This document shows, piece by piece, positions 42,778 to 53,200 of a DNA stretch of 64,000 bases. A program made the position numbers and the translations under genes. Below the pieces are notes generated by a model. That model saw only the letters and a list, made by a program, of their open reading frames with translations. It was not told the DNA's origin and did no database searches. The stretch lies in the NCBI RefSeq assembly GCF_015832195.1, contig NC_052020.1:1116001-1180000 (forward strand), written 5' to 3'. How positions within the stretch are numbered: position 1 is the stretch's first letter; each line of letters begins with the position of its first letter. The stretch is from Motacilla alba alba (taxonomy: Eukaryota > Chordata > Aves > Passeriformes > Motacillidae).

Positions 42778-44590
42778 TATACTAGAACAAGATGATGTTG
42801 AAATTGTAGTAACTAACATTGTGAACCCAGCTTCCTTCCTCAGCGGGAGTATGGGAGAACCAGTGATCCATGACTGTCTGGAGACCATTGAAGCCACCTG
42901 CTCCAGCCGCCTGGATCTGAAAGACACCCCACTTGAAGATGCTGAGACCTGGTTTACTGACGGAAGCAGTTATGTCATCAGTGGAAAAAGGCACGCTGGA
43001 TATGCAGTTACCACAAGCAGAGAGGTAATAGAGTCTGGACCTTTGCTAGCAAACACCTCCGCACAGAAGGCTGAAATAATTGCCTTAACCCGAGCCTTAA
43101 AACTGGCAAAAGGAAAGGAGATTAACATCTACACAGACTCAAGGTATGCATTCGGGGTGGTTCATGCACATGGAGCCATTTGGAGAGAGAGAGGACTGTT
43201 GAACTCACAAGGGAAGGATATTAAACATGCGCAAGAGATACTGAGACTACTAGATGCAGTACAACTACCTGAGAAAGTAGCCATCATGCACATTAAGGCA
43301 CACCAAAAAGTGAGCTCTGAATTAGAAGAAGGAAATATGCTGGCGGACAGAGAGGCAAAAGATGCAGCCAAAGGTGGGGTATTTGAGGAGACAATTGAGG
43401 CAACATTGATCCCAGATGGAAAAATTTCAATTGAAGGTAAGCCAGTTTATAACAAAAAGGATAAGAAACTTATTAAGATAGAAAAGGCAGACTATAATCA
43501 AGAAGGATGGGCTATAACAGAGGAAGAGAAAGTTGTAGTGCCTTCCTATTTGCTGTGGTCATTAGTGCAAAAAGAACATGAAAAAACACATTAGGGAATA
43601 GATGCCCTGCATGACCATCTGAAAGGAAAAATTATGGCCATAAAATTACAGGGCACAGTAATACAAGTAACTCATCAGTGTAGTCTTTGCCTCCGAACTA
43701 ATCCTAAGAACATCCCAAAGCCTAAAGTTGGACAAACTGGGAAAGGTTGTGGACCTGGGCAACAGTGGCAAATCGATTTTACAGAATTACCCAGGAAAGG
43801 GGGATATCGTTATCTCCTGGTATTGACTGATACCTTTTCAGGTTGGCCAGAGGCTTTCCCTACTAGGACAGCTAAAGCACAAGAGGTAACCAAAGCACTG
43901 TTGCAAGAAATAATACTGAGGTTTGGAGTTCCAGCCACCATATCTTCAGATAGAGGGCCACATTTTATTTCCAAAACTGTACAACAAATTAGCCACCACC
44001 TGGGGATGGACTGGGAGTTGCATACCCCATATCATCCTCAATCGAGTGGCCAAGTGGAAAAGATGAATCATTTAATTAAGCAACAAATTGTAAGATTGGG
44101 AGAAGAAGTAAATTTGCCTTAGCCTCAGGCTTTTCCATTAGCATTACTACGAATCCGGACAAAGCCGAGGACAAAAGAAAAATTGAGTCCCTTTGAAATA
44201 CTATATGGGAGACCATATGCAGTTCAAGAGGGAACCACACACACACAAGTAGGGGAGGAAACCCTTCACAAGTATATGGTAGCCTTGAATAAGCAATTGA
44301 GAGAGATTGAAAAATATGTGGCTGGAGCTCAAAACAGAGAATTAGATGGACCAGTACATGATGTACAACCTAGGGATTATGTATATGTTAAGTCTTTTGC
44401 AGAAAAGACCCTGGAACCACAGTGGAAAGGACCATTCCAGGTGCTGCTCACTACCTTTACTGCAATCAGGATCAAAGAACAGAAGGCCTGGATCCATCAC
44501 TCTAGAATGAAAAAAGCCCCTGATGGAGTCTGGAAAGTGACACCAGGTGACAATGAACTGAAGCTGAGGCTCACCTGGAACAGCAAGTAA
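42778..44590 (+). pseudogene. pol: ERV-A pol, 3' part (RNase H, integrase), two in-frame stops
   Basis: One frame (2) encodes the end of the connection, RNase H (WFTDGSSYV near 42950; IYTDSRYAFGV near 43130; KAHQKVSSELEEGN with the conserved His; LADREAK) and integrase (QCSLCLRTN near 43675; QIDFTELPRKG; SSDRGPHFISK; PYHPQSSGQVEKMN, giving DD35E; then a gamma-type C-terminal domain). Stops are TAG at 43592-43594 and TAG at 44120-44122. Without them the frame runs to TAA at 44588-44590. It continues the piece that ended at 12940. Confidence 0.87.
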
Positions 44591-44607
44591 ATGGACTTAT
44601 AAAAATT

Positions 44608-46564
44608 ATGGACATAATGGAAAAGGTTATGACCATTATAGCCATTGCCATACTTGTGACAGAAGCCAACACAACACCCCACCGGTACAATATAACTGGA
44701 ACGTACCGGTGCCAAGGGAAGGCCTACGATCCCCACCCTCCTAAGGCTCTAAATGAAATTCTAGAAGTCACAAATGCACGTTTATGGCAAGGGAGAAATA
44801 TTTGAGGATGTAACTATGCATTTGTGCAAGATGGGTTTCATGAGGCTTACCATCCAACCATGAAATTCATTAGGATTAGCCCTGAATGCTGTGACAAATG
44901 TGTGAGTAAGTGTCCTCAGTTTAGACTGAAACTGGAAGGGTGCGCAATAAGAGGGTATGATATTGATTTTAACATCACTCAAGTGTGTACTGAATATCAT
45001 GAGAACAAGACCAGGACCATCCCACCAACACAAAAGAAAGGTGTTACTACCAAAAGGCCAATTATTCCAGAGGTAGAAGAGCAGCCTATAGTTCCTACAA
45101 TTACTAAAATTGGGCTGTATGCTATTAAGAAAATGGGAGTTCAGAGACTGCTGGCTAATCCCGAATGGTCTCTGAAGAGAGTAGAAATGGGGATACAAGT
45201 GAATGCTTCAGACATCTGACCAGAGTGTGCCCCATTTCTTAGAAATCCTTTCATGGACTAGACCACTTGGCTGCAAAAACGAATGCCATCTAACCTTAGG
45301 AATAAGAGAGATCTCACTTGGCTGCTAGGAACTGGATTGGGGGTGTTAAATACCATAGATTCAGAAGTGCTGATGAATAAATTAACCACAATAGGGAGTG
45401 ACTTAGTTAAATTACAGCAACCTTTACAGTCCTCTCTACTGGCACTAGGTGACAACCATTGGAAATTATCCAAAGTATTACCAGAGTGGGAGAACACTGA
45501 AGAGCAGGACCATGAAGTAATAATTAATGCCTTAGGCACAGCCAGTGAAAACATTTCACTAGCTCTTGGGTGCACTCAAGCACAGCTATGGATGCAGTCA
45601 GTAGCTGCTGCAGTCATCAGAGAGGGTGGAGAGGGAATATTCCCTGCTGAACTCCGCAAAATTGTTTGGGATAGTGCATCCGATATGGAAAGGGAACTGC
45701 AAGCTTGGTGGATGTTGGTCAACTTCACTTACAACTCTATGACTAATAAAGTAACAGCCTTTGTTCTAACAATACATAATGCATCAGTGAGCTTAATTCA
45801 CCCAATAGTTCCCCTGGGGTTAAACCATGAGGGGACTGTGTTATATCCTTCTGGGCATAGAACACGGGCACGAGAAATTAAGGGAAAGTGGCAAACCATC
45901 AACTTAGAGCCCTGTTCTACGAGGAAGCAACTAGGGTACATATGTGAGGGGACATTAGAAAGTGATAAAGACACATGTCTGGACACAGACCAAAGCATTT
46001 GCCACTTTGAAACACATTCAGGCAATCAGACAACTTTGCTTCTGTATATAGGACAAGGTTGTGTCTGTCTCAGGACAGCATGCCCCACCACAGTGATGGA
46101 CAACCTAAGCATGAATGAGACCCAGTTTAATTTATGTGTCTGTAACTTTGTCAAAATTGAGGGATGTGATTTTTCCTATCAGGCACCTGTAGTATCACAC
46201 CAGTATATAAACAAATTAAGTTACTGTGCAAAAAATAGTGCCTGTGCCCATAGGAATGAATTTGACTCTGGTGGCTCAGTTGTTGAAACATCAAGAACTG
46301 AGAGAAATTTTGAGAGAAACTAGAGATGTGGGGAAAAAGACTTTAATCACTATACACCATGACACTGAAACTATCAAAGGAGTTTTTAAACTATTTGAAG
46401 AACACTTGTCTCATCATTGATGGGATGTGCTTTTTGGATAGTCGCCGACAGCAACTGGCATACTTAATACTTTAATTCATCCTATTTTTGTGTTGCTTAT
46501 TTTAGTTAGTATAAGCTTGATTTTATCTATTGTAATACTTGTTTGGAATTGGAAGATGATATGA
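44608..46564 (+). pseudogene. env: ERV-A env, broken; unusual type
   Basis: A surface glycoprotein remnant. ATG at 44608 opens a short hydrophobic signal peptide, then a Cys-rich region with N-linked sites. Stops lie at 44803-44805 (TGA), 45217-45219 (TGA) and 45259-45261 (TAG). After a basic RNKR motif near 45298 the frame stays open for about 340 codons to TAG at 46321: a Gly/Leu-rich fusion-like segment, heptad-rich stretches and a C-terminal Cys-rich part. A frameshift around 46230-46320 and stops at 46418-46420 and 46439-46441 precede a membrane span (about 46475-46545) ending at 46564. I see no CX6CC motif, and the part after RNKR is about twice as long as in typical gammaretroviral Env. 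Confidence 0.7.
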
Positions 46565-46701
46565 TGGATGACAGCCCTAACTTCGCTATCAAAAGCATAT
46601 GGTTTAGTCCAGAGAGACACTAGACACATGTCCTAGGCAGACGAAGAACAGTCTGCATATTGAGTAAAAGAATTTACTCATTCTAAAGAAGAAGTGGGGA
46701 A
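46565..46701 (+). other. ERV-A post-env region with polypurine tract
   Basis: A short non-coding stretch. AAAGAAGAAGTGGGGAA (46685-46701) is a polypurine tract directly before the TG of the 3' LTR, the expected plus-strand primer. Confidence 0.65.
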
Positions 46702-47379
46702 TGAAGCATAAACTTTAAAAATTTAGAGATTTTAGAGAAGCTAAAATTTTAGTTAAAGATAAGCTTTGTTGAAGCTAATTAAATAGGTAGGTCTTAATGA
46801 AGTTAAGAGTTAGTAGTTAACTAATAATTAATTGCTTGTCAACATAATGTTTGGTCAGCTGGGTTTATAATGAAGAATATAGAAACTGACAAATAGCTTT
46901 GAGGAACATAAGACAATTGTGGGCCTCCTCTGCTCTGAAACCAATTGAAGATAAGGAATGGGAGTTCTTCCAAGGGTTCATTTGTCATATTTGCAATGAA
47001 AAGGTAGAAAGGTCAGAATGAGGAAGACTACATTTACTTCTTAATTTTGGGACCCCTCCCCATGTAAGCGACCACTGACCCATTTCAAGGAACACACTAC
47101 GCATGCTTAATAGCTTTTGAACTAATTACCATATGAAGCGGGGGAATGGGATGTACCAAAATCATGAATATGTATTTGTATTTTGGGTATTCAATACTTG
47201 CATAGATAAAAGAGCTTTGTAATCACCTGTAAATCGCGGTGTGTATTTGGGAGCTATCCCGCACGCTGCCCGGCGGCGTCGCAATAAACACACACTTTCT
47301 AACTTTAAACTGTTAGAGAGTTTTTGTCCGTCACAGTTGGATATCGGTATTAGATCAATATCCATATTTTAATAAATCA
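46702..47379 (+). repeat. ERV-A 3' LTR
   Basis: 678 bp, TG...CA, matching 6609-7283 with about 16 substitutions and a 3-base difference near 47275. AATAAA lies at 47283-47288. Followed by TCAG, the right copy of the target duplication. Confidence 0.88.
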
Positions 47380-47383
47380 TCAG
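47380..47383. repeat. ERV-A target-site duplication, right copy
   Basis: TCAG, partner of 6605-6608. The empty site would read …GGCCTCAG then ACTTGCATAT…. Confidence 0.75.
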
Positions 47384-49124
47384 ACTTGCATATAGAAAGA
47401 GATTTGCAGAGCTGGACAAGCCTATGGGGGACCTCAAATATGTGACTCAGAGGGCTTACAGGTTATGTTGAAATTACAGTTCTTTTGAGAAGATTTTCCT
47501 TCAGGGGTACCACACCAGGTGAAACGCAGTACTTTTCCCATAGTCTCTTCATAGCTTTGAAGGGATCCATTTGTTTTTCCTTATTTTTCTAGGAGGTCTA
47601 ATCTTATTTCTTCACCCACATTAATTCCTATTACTTCCCCATTACTGTGCTACTGCAAAAGTATTTCCATTTGCAGTCACATACCATTGCTAATGACATT
47701 CTTTATGCTCTGCTATATAGAACTTCTGAAGAAATATCTGGAAGTTATTTTAAGTTGATATATCAATATTTCTTCTTTAGAGATTTTGCTTTCCCCTTTG
47801 AAAGATTTAAACCTCTTCACAGCAACACAAATTCAGACTTTGATGCCAAAAAGGGTTTAAGTAGCTGTTCTGCTAAGCAGGATCTAGGCTTTCTTCAAAT
47901 GATTCTCGTATCCAATCCATAACTTCTAGGCAAACAAAAGCTTGTCTTCCAGAAAACTGCATTTTTGTAATCTTAAGAAAAAACCACAGTGCCAGTTTGC
48001 AGTGACTTACTGACTTGCATGAGCCAATTTCTGCCTTCCTAATTCACTTGAAAACCCAGCAAAAATCCCCACATCTCTCAAGGGAAGCAGAGTTTGCATC
48101 TGAATTATTTTTCCAGGCACTTAAAGAGATAAATCCAGAATTTAGAAGAAACTAAGTTAGTGAGTATTTCCCAGCAGCCTGCTTGAACTCTGCTCAGCAG
48201 GCTTATACAGCTTCTTGCTTTCAGACACAAGGATGATGAGATATCCCCCAAAGGAAGTCCCTCACGAACCCAGAGAAAAATCACAGATGGCATTATCCAG
48301 GGCAAGAGAACTGTAGTCACATGAGCTATAATTATTGAAGTCTTCTCACACTTACATATATAACAGTAACTTATATTCAGTAAAATGAGTTTTGCAAACC
48401 CTTCTAAGTAGCTCATAAACAAAAATATTTCCAACACTGGGAGCCATCCCAGCAATAAGACAAATTCTTTGTTAAAAAAAAAAACCATTCCAGGTTTAGT
48501 AGAAATGGTTTTAGTTCACAAGTAAAATTACTACATTTTCAGCCCAAAAATTAATCTAATTTTTTAAACTTAAAGTGAGATTCTGTATGGTGTCTGTCTC
48601 AGGCAGCTTTTGAAAGACTTTACTGAGATAACAGTGAATGGAAAAAAGGACATCAGTATCATCCTACTTTGGAAGAGAGGGGATTTTTAAAAATTTATAC
48701 GAAAGGATTTGTGAATCTTGGAGTGTGCTCATGGGTTTTATGTTGATTCGTTTAATTATTTGCTCAGAGTTTGTTTAAAGTTTTACCATTTAATATCAAT
48801 TAATATTTATATTAAAAAAAAAAAACCAGACACATTCACTGTCAGAACATAACACAATCTCTGATTGAAAAAAAAAAGGAAAAAACACATGAAGTGATTG
48901 AGTGGCTATCCAACCTGGAGCACATGAACCTTTCCTTGTTGCCCAGCTTTTAGAATGACAACTAGATTTAACAATTTTACACGCAAAAATCTGAAACAAG
49001 TTGCAACAGAAAAATTCAATACACTCATTAATAATTTTGCCCTTGAGGTTTACAAAATCTAAAAAGACAGTGTAAGTCTGCTGAGTTTGGAATTTTACAT
49101 CTTTTTTTTATTTTTTTATTCTAG
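47384..49124. other. Host DNA, probably intronic
   Basis: No coding exon or repeat was recognised. A-runs lie near 48475 and 48817. It ends in a T-rich tract and CTAG that form the splice acceptor of the exon at 49125. Confidence 0.5.
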
Positions 49125-49267
49125 ACACTAATTTGGCAGAGGTTCTAAGCCGAATCCTGCATTACTTGGACAGGCCAAAGAGCTCCCCAGAGCAGATAAA
49201 GAACTGTGTCTCACAGCTGTTCAGCATTATAAGAAATTATCCAAAAATGGATTTATGCCTTAAATAA
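49125..49267 (+). CDS. Predicted last coding exon of a host gene, unidentified
   Basis: A strong acceptor (T-rich run then ATTCTAG, cut after 49124) is followed by 46 sense codons in one frame, ending in TAA at 49265-49267; the first two bases complete a split codon. The peptide looks natural and helical: it contains LAEVLSRILHYLDRPKSS and NCVSQLFSIIRNYPK. An ATTAAA polyadenylation signal lies 120 bases after the stop (49388-49393). I do not recognise the gene. If real, its other exons lie upstream and the ERV block sits in an intron or upstream of the gene. A chance open frame of this length is possible but less likely with such a good acceptor. Confidence 0.5.
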
Positions 49268-49387
49268 CACAAGGACATCTCTTACAGAATTTATGTGCTA
49301 CTCAGTGTGGACTACTTCTCTTGTCTCATGAGGAAGCCTAGATGTGTAGAGAAATGTTTTACATTCTTTAACTCTGATACACAAAAA

Positions 49388-49393
49388 ATTAAA
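49388..49393 (+). terminator. ATTAAA polyadenylation signal (predicted)
   Basis: A common variant signal at a suitable distance after the stop codon of the predicted terminal exon. It depends on that exon being real. Confidence 0.3.
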
Positions 49394-49653
49394 GAGACCC
49401 CGACTCAGCATTCAGAGTGTTTTACTGTAACTTCATCTTCTAATAATTACAGCAAGTAACCTTTTAGGGTCATGTGGAAAAGGTACTCAAGAATGAAATT
49501 AAAATACTCATGCACTTCAATATTATCCATTTCATTACAGACCTTCATACTTTATATTGCCCAGAAAATACAGAGAAGCATGGATGGCCCAGCATAGAAA
49601 AGGCAAGGGAAGCCTTTGAAAGGAGAGAAGGAAGGAGATAGAAGGGACCTGTT

Positions 49654-50250
49654 GAATCACAGAATCACAGAATTTCTTGGTTGGAAGAGACCTTTAAGAT
49701 CATCGAGTCCAACCCGTGTTCTAACACCTCAACCAGATCATGGCACCAAGTGCCACATCCAGTCCTTTTTTAAACACATCCAGAGATGGTGACTCCATCA
49801 CCTCCCTGGGCAGATGATTCCAGTATTTGACCACTCTTTCTGTGAAAAACTTCCTCCTTAATTCCAGCCTGGATCTCCCTTGGCGCAGCTTGAGACTGTG
49901 TCCTCTTGTTCTGTCTGTTGTTGCCCGGAGAAAGAGACCGACCCCAGCTCACCACAGCCACCCTTCAGGAAGCTGCAGAGAGTGGTAAGGTCACCTCTGA
50001 GTCTCCTTTTCTCCAGGCTAAACAACCCCAGCTCCCTCAGTCGTTCTTCATACGGCTTGTGTTCCCAGCCCCTCTCCAGCCTCGTTGCTCTCCTTTGGAC
50101 ACGCTCAAGCATCTCAACGTCCCTCCTGAACTGAGGGGCCCAGAACTGGACACAGTACTCAAGGTGTGGCCTCACCAGTGAAAACACCAATAAACAGTGA
50201 TTCACCCACCTCATAAAACCCCGACAGAGAGAGGCTGCCAGGTTCACAGC
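49654..50250 (-). mobile_element. CR1 LINE 3' end, minus strand
   Basis: The left edge GAATCACAGAATCACAGAAT is the reverse complement of the 3' terminal repeat of CR1. Next is TTGGAAGAGACCTTTAAGAT, a hallmark of bird CR1. The minus strand at 50247-49858 encodes 129 residues of the ORF2 C-terminus ([41 protein letters not shown]). It is 5'-truncated, as usual for LINE copies, with little decay in this frame. Confidence 0.9.
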
Positions 50251-53200
50251 CTCTGTCTCCAGAAAGCAATGACTGCCTGATTAGATAAAAATTATTACTG
50301 AAAGCTGCACCTTCATCTGTGAGCAGTCAACGAGAAGCCAAGGAACAGCTCCATAGACAAGAGGAGACCAAAGCATAAGATGCTTGTCCAGATCACAGCT
50401 GTTTTCACTGGTACCTCTGCATCAGACCCTTCTGACCACACTAGAACAACAAAGGCTGTATTACAGCAGGCTAATGACAACTTTGACTCCTCTCTTCTAC
50501 ATTTGGGTTCAGCTGATTAAGCTGTCCATTATTTATGGACATGTACATGTCCATAAAAAAACCCCACAGATTGAGATAATCTCCACATCTTTTGGTGCTG
50601 GAAAACCTGAAGCAGATACCCTAGGGCAAGCTAATAAATGGTTATTTTACATGCAGCAGTAGCTAGTCACTATCTCCAAAAAAATATTTCCTAACTTATT
50701 GATTTCACTAGAATAGTGGCTCTGATTTCACAATTTATTATATCATAAAAGCAGCAATACAGAAGCAGCAGTAGAGAATTGTGACATAGTTTTATACACG
50801 TATTAAAAGTTTACACAGCTTAGAACTCTACGTTGCACTGCAGCAGTATTTCATTACTTCCAAATTAATTGTCCAAGCAGGAGGTCATAGAGCCTAAACT
50901 AAGCTTTGGTGAGTAGCACAAAGTAACAGCATCAGCCTCTACAAGCACACCAATGACAAGCAGCTTTGTATCTGCAAAGATTAAAGAATCTTAACCCTCC
51001 TTGAGCCTTTTTCCCTGGAAGCAGCCATAATCACAAACTTTGAAGACAAATACAATGACTCCAGAGGGCTAAAAGAGAAAAAGAAAGCCTTTGCAGGGGA
51101 AAAAAAAGCCCACAAGTAAAGATAAGGTTCTCTCTCAGAACAGGATAGCAAATAGGATGTACATATTTATCTTCAAGTACTTAAAGACTTGAATTCATCT
51201 TGTGCGTCTGTTCTCATCACAAACTCAGAAAAAATTTCTAAAGGGCTGTGGGCTAACATCTCCTATTTCCCTTATCTTAGGATGGGACAATTAGAAGAAC
51301 AAATAAGGGGGGCATCACCCTATTAAGATTAGCAACACAGATCTGTACAGCTTCCTGTCAGGGCAGTAATTGAGTAAATTAGAGTTTCAGAAGTTTACCT
51401 CATGCAAAGGAACAAGCATTTAGAAATTTTAAAAAAAGGGAAAGAAAAAAGGGAGACCTGTGGGTTTTTTTTTTTGGTTGTTGGTTTTTTTTTTTTGTGC
51501 ACATAATAGGCAAGCTTTATAAAGTTTAATATAGTAGCTACTTTATCCACTAGTTTTCAAAGGTTTCTAAATTTATAAAATTTTTCTAAGTTACCACATT
51601 TTTAGATAAAATCGGTTGTGGCATTACTCAAGAAACAAACTCCTGTCATTGTGCACTCTGAAACTCCCAGGATTATGAAAGTAATACCTGAAGAACACAG
51701 TTAAACACAGGCAGAAAAACAGATATTGGTTAAAGTCACAAATCTGATTATCTCCCTCCAATTCCCTCGCACCACAAGACCTTCTCAGGTACTCTGCAGT
51801 GCCTCAGTTTACAGGGAGGGCTGGGAGTGGGCGTGCTGCAGGAATCTGATGCAATTAACAGGCTGCAGGTGTGTGCTGTCCCATTTTATTGCTTGCACCT
51901 GGGCACTCCCAGCCATCCTCCCCCTGCCCCATCATTTCCCTCTGGACGTGTCAGCAGGTTGCAATCTGTTTTGTTAATCTGAATTGTTTCACTGCAACGG
52001 GGGTGGTGTGCAGAGCAGTTTTCCTGCTTCCAGGAGTGGAAACAGTAGTGTCAGCTATTCACAAAGCTTTGGGGAGACTAAAGACTGAGTTATTTATTTA
52101 TTTATTTATTTATTTCTATGTTTGCTCTAACAAAGAGCTCGCTGGTTTTTTTTTACGAACCTCACAACTCCTGAATCTAAGTGGGTAGGTCAGTACAAGA
52201 AATCCACTGGTGATTTATGTTCAGTTTTCCTAGACTCTACAGAGGAGAAAAACTGAAAGTATGGAAAGACTCATTAGAGTCTAAAGGTACAGGGAGACGT
52301 AAAGCCAGATGTAAAGATAGAGTTGGTTGGACTCTTAAATAAACCACTATTGCTTTTCCTGAAACCCTTTTAAAAATCATATAACACTGAAAACTCCAGG
52401 GATTTTTCAAAAATAATTTTATTTAGGTCTGCAGTCCAAAGATAATGGTAAAACTGTCTATAAAACATGACTAAATGGACCTTCTTTACTTTGATGATTT
52501 TCATGGAAAGATATTTTTTCAAGGTTGTTTAGTATTTTCTGATACCTGCAGTTACAAAAAGAACTGCGATGAGCTGACTCCAACACACATTCCCCATTCT
52601 CTGCCCTGTGGGAGGAGGGAGGGGGGGAGAGATTTAGGGGGTGAATCTGAATCCAGAAAAGGGAGGGCTGGAGGGAATGTTGAGTCCAGCTGAAGAGGGC
52701 AGTGGCAGAGTGGCTTACTTGCTCAAGCACCTGCCCTGGTTACCAGCGTTAGTCATGTCAGGACTGCCACAGAACCGAATTGATTTCAGTGTGGTTAATG
52801 TGTGAAGCTTTTGGGTTTGTTTTTTTGAATGGAAACTGCTGCTCTGCTTTTGCCTCTGAATTTTTGCAAGACTCCAACCCAAAAAATGTAGCAGCATGTT
52901 AGAGTTGTGTGATTAACTCTCAGGCTGGCAAGGGAGGAAAGGACAAAACTCTATTCAGCTGACAAAATGACCAAGTTATGATCTTTCGGTGTGAATGGAG
53001 TGTGCAGGTCCACAAAAAATCAGCGAGATGTAAGATTAAGGCAAAATTAATGTGTAACAGTATTTAGACAGACATTTGCTGCCATCTATTTTTTATCAGG
53101 AATTCATTGGATGAATATTTTAATCTTAGGTGAAGAGAAACTTTAAAAGTAAATAAAAACAACGGAATACAAAAATTAACTCTCAAGCCTATTGATAGAA

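Larger units (their letters stand above)
6609..47379 (+). mobile_element. ERV-A: class I (gamma-like) provirus carrying nested ERVs
   Basis: This is a full-length provirus on the plus strand: 5' LTR, tRNA-Arg-like primer site, long leader with two small open frames, gag, pro-pol, env, polypurine tract, 3' LTR. Without the nested block (12941-42771 plus one target-site copy) it measures about 10.9 kb. Gag has one CCHC knuckle. Pol has PR, RT, RNase H and DD35E integrase in gammaretroviral style. All three main genes carry inactivating stops or frameshifts. The LTRs differ at roughly 16 positions by eye, so this is the older host element into which ERV-B inserted. Confidence 0.85.

Noticed and set aside
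49880..50181. Plus-strand ORFs of 84-91 codons
   Set aside because: They are antisense to the CR1 ORF2 C-terminal coding region, which is the real signal.
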